NCBI GenBank assembly: GCA_013388735.1
Contig: JACAES010000081.1
Coordinates: forward strand, 1-64,000
Direction: 5' to 3'
From: Chloroflexota bacterium
Lineage (GTDB): Bacteria; Chloroflexota; Anaerolineae; Aggregatilineales; Phototrophicaceae
DNA: 64,000 nucleotides
Part shown: in pieces, positions 1 through 9,346 of the stretch
Layout: the number at the start of each line of letters is the position of its first letter
How positions within the stretch are numbered: position 1 is the stretch's first letter
Made by a program: the position numbers and the translations under genes
The notes under the pieces: model-generated
Database searches by the model: none
What the model was told of the DNA's origin: nothing
Seen by the model: the letters and a program-made list of their open reading frames with translations, nothing else

Positions 1-1184
1 CGCAGCCAGCGTTCGACGCCGTATTCGGCCAGCGTACCCGGCCCGCCGTTGACCTCCATCGCCCACTTAGCCGCCTGCACCGCCACCTCGGCGGTGTAAT
101 ATTTCGCCAGGTGAATCACCAGCCGGCACAGGTGGAAGGCGTCGCCGTAGGGCGGAGTCTGGGCGCGGACGGCATCGGCCAGTTTGACCGACTCCCAGGC
201 CAGGGCAAACGCGCGCTGGAGGGTCGCCAGGTGTTTTTCAAACTGGCGGCGCAGCAGCGGGTGTTCGACGATCGGTTTGCCGAATGCCACACGCTGTTCG
301 GCAAAAACCAGCGCTTCGGCCAGCGCCCGCTGCGCCAGCGCCACGCTGCCGATGCTGTTGGCGATGCGCGACAGGTTCAGCACTTCCAAAATCAGGTAAA
401 TGCCCCATTCCGGTTTGCCCAGCAGGTAAGCCTCGCTGTCGCGCAGTTCGATCTCGCCGGTCGGCACGGAGCGGGTGGCGATTTTATCCTTCAGCCGCCG
501 GATGTGATAGTTTAATGTCCCATCCTGGCGGAAGCGCGGCAGCAGGAACAGCGCCAGCCCGCGCACGCCGGGTTTGCCGCCCTCGACACGCGCCGCCACA
601 ACGGCCACCTCCGCCCCGGCGTTGCTGGTGAAATATTTTTCGCCGGTCAGCAGCCAGCGGTCGCCGTCCTGCCGCGCCGCCGTGTCCACATTCGCGCCCA
701 GGTCGCTGCCGCCGCGAATCTCGGTCATCCAGGTTGCGCCCTGCCACACCGACTCGTCACGCCGCAGCAGGGCTTCCAAAAAACGCGCCTTCAAATCGGG
801 CGTGCCGTATTTGTCCAGCGGCACAGCGGTCGAAAGCGACACGGTATACGGGCAGTACAGGCCGGTATCGTAAAAGCCGGTGATATACCCTACCCGGTAA
901 GCCGCCGCCAGCGAACCGCCGTCGAACGCCCGCCAGACCGCCCCGGCGCGGTAGCCCTGTTTGAGCATTCGCCAGTAGTCCGGCGGGAACAAAATATCGT
1001 CCACGCGCCGGCCAAAACGGTCATGCATTCGCAGCCAGGGCGTGCCGGCCCGGTCAACCACCGCAGAAATCGCCCGGCCTTCGGCCTCCCACCAGCTTTC
1101 GTAAGCGCGCAGCGCGTCGGCTTCCGGCACAGGTATCATCTGTTCGAGAAAATCGGTTGGGGATTTTAAGATCGAAAAAGGCAT
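1..1184 (-). CDS. AidB-like acyl-CoA dehydrogenase, 3' end beyond window
   Basis: The frame is open from ATG at 1184 down to base 1 (394 codons) with no stop, so the C-terminus lies outside the window. The product is a flavin-dependent acyl-CoA dehydrogenase of the AidB/isovaleryl-CoA type: MTEIRGGSDLGAN (residues about 152-164) matches the flavin-contacting MTEkqGGSD motif, and LKDKIATRS and QRVAFGKPI match later conserved blocks. The segment LPRFRQDGTLNYHIRRLKDK is closer to AidB than to ordinary fatty-acid enzymes. Family members oxidise acyl-CoA with FAD; AidB itself is an alkylation-response protein that binds DNA. A TTGGAG Shine-Dalgarno lies 8 nt before the ATG and a TACAAT -10 lies about 40 nt upstream on the minus strand. 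AidB versus general acyl-CoA dehydrogenase cannot be settled without the C-terminus. Confidence 0.85.
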   Translation of the reverse strand, partial: MPFSILKSPTDFLEQMIPVPEADALRAYESWWEAEGRAISAVVDRAGTPWLRMHDRFGRRVDDILFPPDYWRMLKQGYRAGAVWRAFDGGSLAAAYRVGYITGFYDTGLYCPYTVSLSTAVPLDKYGTPDLKARFLEALLRRDESVWQGATWMTEIRGGSDLGANVDTAARQDGDRWLLTGEKYFTSNAGAEVAVVAARVEGGKPGVRGLALFLLPRFRQDGTLNYHIRRLKDKIATRSVPTGEIELRDSEAYLLGKPEWGIYLILEVLNLSRIANSIGSVALAQRALAEALVFAEQRVAFGKPIVEHPLLRRQFEKHLATLQRAFALAWESVKLADAVRAQTPPYGDAFHLCRLVIHLAKYYTAEVAVQAAKWAMEVNGGPGTLAEYGVERWL

Positions 1185-1282
1185 AACCACGCTCCAATTT
1201 CAGAAAAGGATTTTTCCTACATTGTACCCGCCGCCGGGGGCAAGGTCACGCGCTGCGCCCCATCTCGAATGACAAAATTCAA

Positions 1283-1307
1283 CAAAAAGAGGGCTTTTCG
1301 CCCTCTT
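1283..1307 (-). terminator. Rho-independent terminator of the 1331-2008 gene
   Basis: On the minus strand an 8-bp stem AAGAGGGC/GCCCTCTT (1307-1300 and 1294-1287) closes a GAAAA loop and runs into a T stretch (1288-1284). It lies 24 bp after the stop of the membrane protein gene. Confidence 0.85.
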
Positions 1308-1330
1308 GTGTGCGTCTCTTTACCGGCGCG

Positions 1331-2008
1331 TCAGACGTTTTTCGGCTCGTCGCTGTCCGGCTCGTCCTCGGCCAGCGCCTCGCTGATTTTACGCTCCAGG
1401 TCGGGGTTAATAACGCCGTTGGACTTGCCAGCGGCGCCGACGACCCGCGCCCCGGTGAACAGCGGCGCATCGTCGTTTTTAGCTTTGCCCTTCCCGCCGG
1501 TTTCCCGCCGGAGCAGCAGCAGCACGCCCACGCCGATCAGCAGCAGCGGCAGCGCAAAACTGCCCAGGAAGCCGCCCCTGCCGAAGATCACCAGTTCAAA
1601 CAGCACCGCGCCGGCTATAAAAGCGATGCCACCCCAGCGCACGAGGCCGCGTCCACTCTGGTAAGCGCCCTGGTCGCCGCTGCGCCGCCCCATGTACTGA
1701 AGCGCCATACCCAAAAAAACCGGATATAGCAGCCAGGCATAGGCCCAACTTTCCCAATGGCCGGTCACGTTCTGGTACAGCAAAATCACGCCCGTCCCGG
1801 TGATGATCGCGCCTGGAATCGCCAACCCGGACTGGTTCTTGTCGCCCTGCCCGGCGAAATACAGGAAAGCCGCGCCGGGGATGATGACGAAAAACGGCCA
1901 CAGCGTGCCGAAAATGCTGAAGTTAAATACCTGGGCGAGCAAAAACAGCACGCCCAACCCGATCAGTACCAGAGCTGCCACGCGGCTGCCATTATCCTGC
2001 TGGTTCAT
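1331..2008 (-). CDS. Polytopic membrane protein of unknown function
   Basis: This 225-residue protein has about six hydrophobic helices: residues about 10-27, 33-50, 60-78, 85-102, 125-143 and 148-165. A charged cytoplasmic-type tail of about 55 residues follows, ending EDEPDSDEPKNV. The arrangement of short paired helices separated by small loops resembles the LiaF/DUF5668 transmembrane family, but no diagnostic motif settles this. No function is proposed. It stands alone between an ITR-type repeat upstream and a strong terminator downstream, so it is probably a single-gene transcript. The final 40 residues are acidic and probably disordered. Confidence 0.75.
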   Translation of the reverse strand: MNQQDNGSRVAALVLIGLGVLFLLAQVFNFSIFGTLWPFFVIIPGAAFLYFAGQGDKNQSGLAIPGAIITGTGVILLYQNVTGHWESWAYAWLLYPVFLGMALQYMGRRSGDQGAYQSGRGLVRWGGIAFIAGAVLFELVIFGRGGFLGSFALPLLLIGVGVLLLLRRETGGKGKAKNDDAPLFTGARVVGAAGKSNGVINPDLERKISEALAEDEPDSDEPKNV

Positions 2009-2112
2009 AAGATTTGCCCTTCTCCCTCATAACGACAATCTATTTGGGATATACGCAGCACCGCCGGAAGAAGTTGCACGCCGCTTAAAGGCCGTCATGC
2101 GTTTTGCCGCCA

Positions 2113-2274
2113 CAGCAGGGCGATGAAACCGCTTTTTGCCCTCACCCCCGTCCCCTCTCCCGAACATGCCTTCGGCACTGGGAGAGGGGCGAAAATCAGC
2201 GGCGTCGCCGTCGTTTCCCCCTTTTCCTGGCTGCGGCGCAGCGGTCGGCAGAAGGGGGTCAGGGGGATGAGGGC
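2113..2274. repeat. Inverted-repeat-bounded element with flank, copy 1
   Basis: The core (2138-2274, 137 bp) begins GCCCTCACCCC and ends GGGGGATGAGGGC, so its ends are inverted repeats. Inside is the hairpin CCCCTCTCCC...GGGAGAGGGG around a TGCCTTCGGCA loop. The preceding flank 2113-2137 (CAGCAGGGCGATGAAAC then CGCTTTTT) recurs with one change, inverted, at 40256-40280. It fills most of the 297-bp gap between the membrane protein and fbp genes and has no plausible coding frame. Confidence 0.75.
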
Positions 2275-2305
2275 AAACCGGCAGCGCAGAAGGCTATAAC
2301 GCGCT

Positions 2306-3367
2306 CTACGTCAGCGCCGGCTGCTGGTTGCGGAACGGCTGGTAGGCCGCCACCCATTCCTGGTCATACTTGCGGATATACTCTTCCGCCTTTTCCACCA
2401 GGTCACGGTTGCCGATGAACAGCGGCACGCGCTGGTGCAGGTTATGCGGCTGGATGTCCAGGATGTCGCCCAGGCCGTCCGAGGCATACCCCCCGGCCTG
2501 CTCCGCCAGGAAGGCCAACGCCTGCGCCTCGAACATCAGACGCAGCTTGCCGTAGGGTTCGCCCGGTTTTTGCAGATCGCCGGGGTACACAAACACCCCA
2601 CCCCGCAGCAGATTACGATGAAAATCCGACACCAGCGAGCCGATGTAGCGGTGGCCGAGCGGCTTGCGTCCCTCGCCTTCGATGCCTTGCAGCCACTTGA
2701 TGTAACGCCGCACGCCCGGCGTCCAGTATTTTTCGTTGCCCTGGTTGGCGCTGTAATACATAGCTGTGGCCGGGACGCGGATATTATCGTGACTCAGCAA
2801 AAACTCGCCTACGCCGGGGTCAAGTGTAAAACCATGAACGCCCTGCCCGGCGCTGTAGACCATCATCGTGCTGCTGCCGTAAATGACGTACCCGGCAGCC
2901 GCCAGCCGCCGTCCCGGTTGAAGCACATCTTCCAGCGTGCCATGCTCCCCCTTCGACACCTTGCGGTGAATCGAGAAGATCGTGCCGACGGACACGTTCA
3001 CGTCAATGTTCGATGAGCCATCCAGAGGGTCGAACAGCAGCACATATTTGCCGGTATCAAAACGCGGCGGGATGGGGATGATGTCCTCATGTTCTTCCGA
3101 GGCCATCACACACAGCCGCCCGGTATGGTCATTCATGCGAAAAATGGTCTGGTTGGCGTATACATCCAGCTTTTGCTGCTGTTCGCCGTAAACGTTGTGA
3201 TCCTCCGCCGCGCCCAGGATGCCGGCCAGCCCGGCGCGCGTTGTCTCGCGGGCGATCAGTTTGGCTGCCAGCGCCATGTCGTAAAGCATGGCGCTAAAGA
3301 TACCCGTCGCCCCCGGATACCTGCGCTGCGTCTCCAGAATGTGCCGCTCAATCGTGACCAGTGGCAT
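2306..3367 (-). CDS. fbp: Class I fructose-1,6-bisphosphatase
   Basis: The enzyme hydrolyses fructose-1,6-bisphosphate to fructose-6-phosphate in gluconeogenesis. The 353-residue length and motifs fit class I: the metal-binding SEE at residues 90-92, FDPLDGSSN at 112-120 followed by [13 protein letters not shown], and near the C-terminus [20 protein letters not shown], the substrate/metal region (KLRLlYE...EQAGG in relatives). The ATG at 3367 is followed at once by the conserved [10 protein letters not shown] start of bacterial enzymes. It is monocistronic, with repeat DNA downstream and the cytochrome operon ending 93 bp before it. The protein is presumably cytosolic, Mg-dependent and oligomeric like its family. 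Confidence 0.96.
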   Translation of the reverse strand: MPLVTIERHILETQRRYPGATGIFSAMLYDMALAAKLIARETTRAGLAGILGAAEDHNVYGEQQQKLDVYANQTIFRMNDHTGRLCVMASEEHEDIIPIPPRFDTGKYVLLFDPLDGSSNIDVNVSVGTIFSIHRKVSKGEHGTLEDVLQPGRRLAAAGYVIYGSSTMMVYSAGQGVHGFTLDPGVGEFLLSHDNIRVPATAMYYSANQGNEKYWTPGVRRYIKWLQGIEGEGRKPLGHRYIGSLVSDFHRNLLRGGVFVYPGDLQKPGEPYGKLRLMFEAQALAFLAEQAGGYASDGLGDILDIQPHNLHQRVPLFIGNRDLVEKAEEYIRKYDQEWVAAYQPFRNQQPALT

Positions 3368-3460
3368 ACTGCATTATCCTCTGCTTAACCATTTTTTAAT
3401 TCCATCCTAGCGAAATCGGCAGATCGGCACAACCGGAATGCGGCCCGGCGCAAAAGGCGC

Positions 3461-5611
3461 TCATTGATTCTGGTCGCGCAGCTGGCGCAGGTAGGCGATC
3501 ACGTCCAGCAGCGCCGCGTCGCTCCAATCCGGGCGTCCGCCGCTGGGTGGCATCGAAACGCCGGTCGTGTTTTCCGGGTGCCCTGCCTCGCGTCCCACGC
3601 GCAGGAAGGCCAGCAAATCCGAGTCGGCGGCGTACAGAATCAGCGGCGAAGTCACCAGCGGCAGCCCCAGCCCGGTCACGCCCTCCGCCTGGAAGCCATG
3701 ACAGCCGGCGCAGGTTTCCTCAAAATACCGTTTGCCACGCTCCGGGTCAGCCTGGACAGAGGCGCTCACCGTCGCGTCGGGCAGCGGCGTCGCCGTCATG
3801 CTGGCGGCAGGGACGGCAGTGGGCAGCGTCGCCTCGACGACCATTTCACCCTTATACACATGATCGGCGGATAAAAATTCCGCGCCGCTGATGACGTAAA
3901 TTTCCCCCGCGTTAACCTGATCGTTGTTCGCGCCGTCGCCGCCCATCGCATTGGGCGCGATGTCTATGATGCCGTCGCCGTCCAGGTCATAAATCGCCAG
4001 CGCGTAGGGCATCATGTCGTTATCGTCCGCGCCGATGATGAACAGCGCCCGCAGACCGTCCGGCGGATCGAACAGCAGGATGCGCCCATCGTCGTTCGGC
4101 AGAACGTCGTCCTGCCCAAAGATGACCACCAGCATCCCCGCGTTGGGGCGAGTCCGGCCATCGTAGCCGGTCGCGTCATAATCCGGCGCGCCGTAAAACA
4201 GGTCGGCAAAACCGTCGCCGTCCAGGTCGCCCACACGCAGGGTATCCCCGGCTTTGGCGTCTGCCTGATCGGGATAGATGACGACGGCGCGGTCGGGCTG
4301 CGGTTCGGACAGATCGAACATCTGCCCGGTGAATGGCTCGTGGGTGTAAATGATCCAGGCTTCCCCGGCTTCATCAAGGTTGTTTTCCGCGCCGTCGCCC
4401 ACCAGCGTCCCCAGAACCAGATCGTTGCGCCCGTCGCCATCCATGTCGCCGACGGCGATTTCCTCACCCAACAGATCGTTGGCATCCGGGCCGTAGATCA
4501 CCGTCACGCTGTTATCAACCGGCTGGCCGTTTTCGTCAATCCAGGCGGCCAGGTCAACCGTCTGGCCGCGCAGGGTTTTCGTGCCGAAGATCACGAACGT
4601 CTCGCCGCCGTTATAACGACGGTTGCGCGGCCCGTCCGCCCCGCCGAACGACAGCCCGCCCAGCCCGCTGGACGCGCGCCACAGGCCGGCGCTGACGATG
4701 GCATCGTCGTAGCCGTCGGCGTTCAGGTCATCGCCCCACACGCACGACCCCATCAGGTCGTCGTAGTCCGCGCCGATGATGCGCGTGGCGTCCGCCGGCG
4801 GCGCAGCCATATCGGTGATCTGGCCGTAAGCCGCCGCCATGTCCGCCCGCCCGTAGATGATCCAGACTTCCCCGGCATTGATACGCCGTTCTTCCACGCC
4901 GTCAGCCTGGTTAGCGCCTATCAGCAGATCGTGGAAGCCGTCGCCGTCAAAATCGCCGCCTTCCACCCACAGGCCAAAGCGGTCTTCGGCAGAAGCGCCG
5001 TAAAAAACGATGACATCTTCCGGCGGCGTGAACAGGTCAATGTCGGCGTGATCGGCAAAGTCCGGGCTGCCGAACAGCACGTAAGCCGCGCCGGCGTTGG
5101 TGCGCCCGTCCTGGCCGTCGCTGTTCTGCGCGCTGAACAGCAGGTCGTCGTAACCGTCGGCGTTGAAGTCCGCTACGTAAGTTTCCGTCCCGGCCATGTC
5201 CCCGGCAGCCGCGCCAAAAATGGTGAAAACCGTCTGGCCGGGCTGCACCGTGTCCATGCCAATCTGCCCCTCAATCGCACACAGGTTCATGACGATACGG
5301 ACATGCCCGACGCTGCCGCGCCACGCGCCCATCAGCGAATGGGTGGCGTTCTGCCCGGTGATGGCAATATCGCCGCAGCCGTTGCCGTCAAAATCGCCGA
5401 TGTCGAGCGGCTTGCCGGTGGTCGAAGCCCCGGCAGGCGAATCGTAAAAGGCGAACAATCCGGCCTGCGTGATGAACTTTAAATCCCAGGTCTGCGCTCC
5501 GGTCGGGCGGATTTCTTCTTCGTCGTCCTGCGCCAGCGCCGGCAGCATGGCGGCGGCCACCATCACCAGCGCCGCCAGCATCCCAAACATGAATTTTCGA
5601 CTTCCAGACAT
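3461..5611 (-). CDS. Secreted FG-GAP repeat protein with C-terminal cytochrome c domain
   Basis: The 716-residue protein has an N-terminal signal peptide ending LPALAQ (residues about 1-27). At least seven FG-GAP/VCBS units follow, each with a calcium-binding DxDxDG-type loop (DFDGNGCGD, DFNADGYDD, DFDGDGFHD, DLNADGYDD, DMDGDGRND, DLDGDGFAD, DLDGDGIID), predicting an integrin-like beta-propeller. A Thr/Ala/Pro linker leads to a class I cytochrome c domain in the last 95 residues. That domain has the heme motif CAGCH and GVSMPPSGG as candidate axial methionine loop. It is the last gene of the run 10576-3461, 33 bp after the peroxidase-like gene. An extracytoplasmic electron-transfer role with a binding or scaffold propeller is inferred. 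The cytochrome fusion to an FG-GAP propeller is unusual. Confidence 0.85.
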   Translation of the reverse strand: MSGSRKFMFGMLAALVMVAAAMLPALAQDDEEEIRPTGAQTWDLKFITQAGLFAFYDSPAGASTTGKPLDIGDFDGNGCGDIAITGQNATHSLMGAWRGSVGHVRIVMNLCAIEGQIGMDTVQPGQTVFTIFGAAAGDMAGTETYVADFNADGYDDLLFSAQNSDGQDGRTNAGAAYVLFGSPDFADHADIDLFTPPEDVIVFYGASAEDRFGLWVEGGDFDGDGFHDLLIGANQADGVEERRINAGEVWIIYGRADMAAAYGQITDMAAPPADATRIIGADYDDLMGSCVWGDDLNADGYDDAIVSAGLWRASSGLGGLSFGGADGPRNRRYNGGETFVIFGTKTLRGQTVDLAAWIDENGQPVDNSVTVIYGPDANDLLGEEIAVGDMDGDGRNDLVLGTLVGDGAENNLDEAGEAWIIYTHEPFTGQMFDLSEPQPDRAVVIYPDQADAKAGDTLRVGDLDGDGFADLFYGAPDYDATGYDGRTRPNAGMLVVIFGQDDVLPNDDGRILLFDPPDGLRALFIIGADDNDMMPYALAIYDLDGDGIIDIAPNAMGGDGANNDQVNAGEIYVISGAEFLSADHVYKGEMVVEATLPTAVPAASMTATPLPDATVSASVQADPERGKRYFEETCAGCHGFQAEGVTGLGLPLVTSPLILYAADSDLLAFLRVGREAGHPENTTGVSMPPSGGRPDWSDAALLDVIAYLRQLRDQNQ

Positions 5612-5644
5612 CCTTCACCCATCCACAGGACAGAAGCCTGTCAT

Positions 5645-7507
5645 CTACAACGAGAGCAGAAACGCGATCAGATCATCAAGCTGCTGGCGGGTCAGCCCGC
5701 CGGCGACGCTGTGTACCGGGTCGGTGCGCGTCAGCACTTCTTCCAGCGTTTGCGCCACGCCGTCGTGCATGTAGGGCGCGCTTGCCCACAGCCCGCGCAG
5801 TGTGGGCGTATCGAACGATTCAAACGTTTCCAGCGAAAAGGCCGCGCCGGACAGGTTGTGCTGCTGCAAGTCGGTGTACAGCGGCGGCGTGTGGCAGCCA
5901 CAGTTGGGCGAGCCGCTCAAAAACAGCATCATGCCGCGCTGAGCGGACTCGCTGAGCGAGCCGTCCGGCTGGCGGTAGGGGCTGGGCCAGGCTTCCAGCG
6001 AGGCGACGTAGGCCGCCAGCGCGTCCAGGTCATGCGACCGCCCGGCGTCCACCTGCGGCAGCGTCGGGTCGAACGCGCCGGAAACAATCAGGCCGTCGCC
6101 CAGCATGACGTTGCGAATCTGGTCTTCGATGGTGTCGTGCAGTTCGGCCATATCGCCGGCCCAGTTGTAAGGCGGCAGTTCCGCCGCGTCGCCCAGGGGC
6201 GGCGTATTACGCGGGCCGCTGCGGAAGTTAATCCAGGTGCGCGCATCGGCACCGCCGTCGAAGTGGCAGGTAGCGCAGCTTATCGCGCCGTCGCTCATCA
6301 CCGGCGCGCCGGCTCGGTGGAACAGAACCTTGCCCCGCAGCAGCAGCGCATCCAGCGGCAGATCGGTCACGCGGATCGTATGCTGCACCTGATGACCGGT
6401 GGTCTGAATAATCGAAACCGTGCCGTCCAGGGCATTCAGCACGAAAGCCCGCCCGCCGTCCACCACGATTCCGCGCGGGTTAGCGCCCACCGGAATACGC
6501 GCCTGCATGACGCGCGAAGCCGGGTCTACCGCCACCACCGCATCGTTCCCGGCCAGTACGACGTAGAGCGTTTTTCCGCCGGCGTCAAAGGCGGCGTCGA
6601 AGGGCATGTTGGCCGCTTCGTCCAGCATCGAGACGGTTAAACGCGCGTCACGATCACCGGCCAGGCGCATCACGTCCAGCACGCCGACGACCGGAAACCA
6701 GTCCTGCATATACTGAAGCGAAACCAGCGCCAACCCGGTGCGCGTCTGCGGGATGTAGGCTCGCCGCCCATCGGGCGAAAGGATGATGGCGGATGCCAGA
6801 TTGCCGTCCGGCTCGACGTTCACCGAACCGACGACGACCGGCGTTCGCTGCACGTTGATGGCGGTCACGTAGCCGCTGTACAGGTGGGTACTCAGCAGCC
6901 AGTCGCCGCTGATCGCCAGCGCGGCGGGCGCGTCCGGCACCGGCACGCGGTACAGCACCTCGTCCGATTCGAGGTTGACGACCGCGATTTCGTCATCGGC
7001 AAAACAGCTTACGAAGGCGCGCCGCCCGTTCGTCACCACGCCATAGGGCATATGGCCGACCGGCACGACTCGCTCTAACGTCCCCGCCGCCAGCGCGACC
7101 ACCGCCAGCGCGTTATCGCCGCGCAGCGTGACCAGCGCATAAACGCCGTCCGGGGTGATGGCGACCGCGCGCGGATCATTCCCGACCGGGATTTCCGCCT
7201 GTACCCGTTCGGTTTGGATATCCACCAGCGTGATCGAGCCGCTGTCCGCGTTGACCGTCACCAGCGTATCACCGGCCAGCGCCAGCATTTTGCTGGACTG
7301 AGCGTTCAGCAGCGGCGGCAGTTCCGGCAGCGGCCTTGGCGTGCTGATCGGCGTCAGATACAGCGGGACGGCTGTCACCTCGTGCGTCGCGGTCGGGTCG
7401 AAGGCCGGCTGCCCGCGTCGGACGGGAAAAGCTTCTTTCGCGCCGCAGGCCGCCAGCGCCGCCGGCAACAGCGCCATCATCAGAAACCGGCGAAAACAGA
7501 CTTTCAT
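5645..7507 (-). CDS. YVTN beta-propeller lipoprotein with cytochrome c peroxidase-like domain
   Basis: Residues 1-20 are a lipoprotein signal with lipobox LAAC. Residues about 45-390 are a YVTN-type seven-bladed propeller, with recurring blocks such as VPVGHMPYGVV and IPVGANPRGIVVDGGRAFV. The last 220 residues resemble the MauG/di-heme cytochrome c peroxidase fold: CATCH at about residue 409, then FDTPTLRGLWASAPYMHDG and a terminal LDDLIAFLLSL helix. The second heme site reads NCGCH, with only one residue between the cysteines instead of two (TGT GGC TGC CAC, near 5913-5902). It overlaps the upstream pentaheme gene by 4 nt (ATGA), so translation is coupled. It is likely a membrane-anchored peroxidase or electron-transfer protein. 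Confidence 0.85.
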   Translation of the reverse strand: MKVCFRRFLMMALLPAALAACGAKEAFPVRRGQPAFDPTATHEVTAVPLYLTPISTPRPLPELPPLLNAQSSKMLALAGDTLVTVNADSGSITLVDIQTERVQAEIPVGNDPRAVAITPDGVYALVTLRGDNALAVVALAAGTLERVVPVGHMPYGVVTNGRRAFVSCFADDEIAVVNLESDEVLYRVPVPDAPAALAISGDWLLSTHLYSGYVTAINVQRTPVVVGSVNVEPDGNLASAIILSPDGRRAYIPQTRTGLALVSLQYMQDWFPVVGVLDVMRLAGDRDARLTVSMLDEAANMPFDAAFDAGGKTLYVVLAGNDAVVAVDPASRVMQARIPVGANPRGIVVDGGRAFVLNALDGTVSIIQTTGHQVQHTIRVTDLPLDALLLRGKVLFHRAGAPVMSDGAISCATCHFDGGADARTWINFRSGPRNTPPLGDAAELPPYNWAGDMAELHDTIEDQIRNVMLGDGLIVSGAFDPTLPQVDAGRSHDLDALAAYVASLEAWPSPYRQPDGSLSESAQRGMMLFLSGSPNCGCHTPPLYTDLQQHNLSGAAFSLETFESFDTPTLRGLWASAPYMHDGVAQTLEEVLTRTDPVHSVAGGLTRQQLDDLIAFLLSL

Positions 7508-9201
7508 GGTACGCTCACCGTTTGCCGTTCCATCAGCATATCGGGCGTATCCCAGCCCTTGCTGTCCATCAGGGCGATGAACGCCCGGCGCAGGTACAGC
7601 CGCGCGTCCACCGTCACGCCCTCCACGCCGACAGGCGCGGCAAAGGTATAGGCGGTTTCGTCGGTCGCCAGCGCCGGTATGCGGTTATCGCTCACCAGCC
7701 GGGTTGGCCGCCAGTAAGCATAGGTCGGCGTTTCGCCGGTATAAAAATCGGCCAGGATTTTGGCGTACAGCACGCCCGGCAGCCCGGCATAATACCCCGC
7801 CGCCGGGTCGCCCTCGCCGCCCCAGGCCGGAATAATCGGGCCGTCCACCAGCGCCAGCGGCTGCCCGCTGCCGTCCGCCGCCTGAACCAGCAGAATCATG
7901 CTGCGCAGCGGGTTATCGGTCGGGATGTGATGCCCCGCGCCCGTGTTGGTCACGCGGACGATCACCTGCAAAGTATCGCCCGCGCGCCGTGTTTCGACCG
8001 CCAGCACGGCGGTATGTTCCAGCAGCGCTGCGTCTGCCGCGCCGGGCATCCGGTGGCTGAAGATCGTGTTCGGGTCGCGGGGGGCAAGCTGCTGCGGGTC
8101 GTCCGGGGGGAACTGCACGAACGTGGTCGCGCCGGTGTGCGGCATGTGGCAGTCCTGGCAGGTCTGGCCGGTGACGGGATCGCTGTAGGGGCTTTCCAGC
8201 CATTCGCCAAAGCTGTTATAGATTTTAACATCCCAGAACTGGCCGGTGTGACAGGTCGCGCACAGGCGGCTGTCGTCCTGCAAGGCGGAATAAATGTCGT
8301 CGCCGGAAGTGTCGTCAAACGGCCCGATGAACACCTGCCCGCCTTCGGGCGGGCGCAGGAACTCCAGCGACAGCACGCCCGGCAGACCGGGGTCAGGCAG
8401 GCCGTCCGGGCGCAGCTTCACATCCTGGATTTTGTGGCAGAAATCGCAGGTGATACCTTCCTGCGCCACCCCTTCGGCCAGGTTCGGGTCGGCGTGATAG
8501 GGCTGCTGTAACGCCAGCACCGGCACATGGCAGGCCGCGCAGGCGCCGCTCATGTCCGGGAAATCCAGCCGGAAGCCCGGCCCCACGCCATCCTGCCCCA
8601 TCGAAGGCGATACCGGCACGCTCAGGCCCTGCGCCGGGTCGAAGCGATACGTTGTGGGCGCGCCCGGCGTGCCGTCCAGCGTCGTGCCGTTGTACAGAGA
8701 CAAAAAGCGCGGGTTGGTCGCCGCGCCGGAATGGGCATCCAGCAGCCATTCGTCAACCGGCATCGCGCCGTCCGTTTCGCCCGTCCGCTCCACATGGCAG
8801 TGCGCGCAGGCGTTCGGGTCATCCATGTCCAGCAGCGGGCTGACGAACGTATAATCGGGGTTGTCGCCGGTTGGGTGGCGTTTCAGCAGCAGAATTGCGC
8901 CGTCCGGGGTGGTGAAGTCGGCGGCATCCCCCCCACCGATGAAGTAACCCGGCTTCCAGGCGGTCAGCTTTGCGCCGGCGTCCTCGATGTTTAGCCGGAA
9001 GTTCCCGTCCGCGTCCGTCAGAACATAATTTTCGCTGCCGCGCACGCGCACGACCGCCCCGGCCACCGGGCCGGTTGCGTCCGTGACGAGGCCGCGCGCC
9101 AGGGATTGTCCCTGCCCGTTCAGCCAAACCGCGCCGGCGACCGCTGCGATCATCACCGGCAGGATGATATAAACGATTTTGGGCCTAAAAACCATGCGCA
9201 T
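7504..9201 (-). CDS. Membrane-anchored pentaheme cytochrome c with carboxypeptidase-regulatory-like domain
   Basis: The ATG at 9201 is chosen; an upstream TTG in frame is less likely. The N-terminus MRMVFRPKIVYIILPVMIAAVAGAVWL is an uncleaved anchor or signal. Residues about 30-105 form a carboxypeptidase-regulatory-like beta-sandwich (GLVTDATGPVAGAVVRVRG). Five heme c sites follow: CAHCH, CAACH, CDFCH, CATCH and CQDCH, the last in QDCHMPHTG. Spacing and the QDCHMP motif recall the cytochrome c554/NrfB-like group. The final third is heme-free and beta-rich with GHHIPTDNPLRS. It probably passes electrons to or from the co-transcribed peroxidase-like and FG-GAP cytochromes outside the membrane. 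The electron donor is unknown. Confidence 0.85.
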   Translation of the reverse strand: MRMVFRPKIVYIILPVMIAAVAGAVWLNGQGQSLARGLVTDATGPVAGAVVRVRGSENYVLTDADGNFRLNIEDAGAKLTAWKPGYFIGGGDAADFTTPDGAILLLKRHPTGDNPDYTFVSPLLDMDDPNACAHCHVERTGETDGAMPVDEWLLDAHSGAATNPRFLSLYNGTTLDGTPGAPTTYRFDPAQGLSVPVSPSMGQDGVGPGFRLDFPDMSGACAACHVPVLALQQPYHADPNLAEGVAQEGITCDFCHKIQDVKLRPDGLPDPGLPGVLSLEFLRPPEGGQVFIGPFDDTSGDDIYSALQDDSRLCATCHTGQFWDVKIYNSFGEWLESPYSDPVTGQTCQDCHMPHTGATTFVQFPPDDPQQLAPRDPNTIFSHRMPGAADAALLEHTAVLAVETRRAGDTLQVIVRVTNTGAGHHIPTDNPLRSMILLVQAADGSGQPLALVDGPIIPAWGGEGDPAAGYYAGLPGVLYAKILADFYTGETPTYAYWRPTRLVSDNRIPALATDETAYTFAAPVGVEGVTVDARLYLRRAFIALMDSKGWDTPDMLMERQTVSVP

Positions 9202-9346
9202 ATCACTCAAGCGATCTGGCAAACGATGCCTGAGAGCCTGTCTCTATCGCCAGAAAAAGCATCCCTTTGCAGTTTAGCCGGGCGTCACATTCCCCGAAAT
9301 ATCCGGTGTAACCACTTCCAGGTGAGAAAAATCACAATATACCGGC

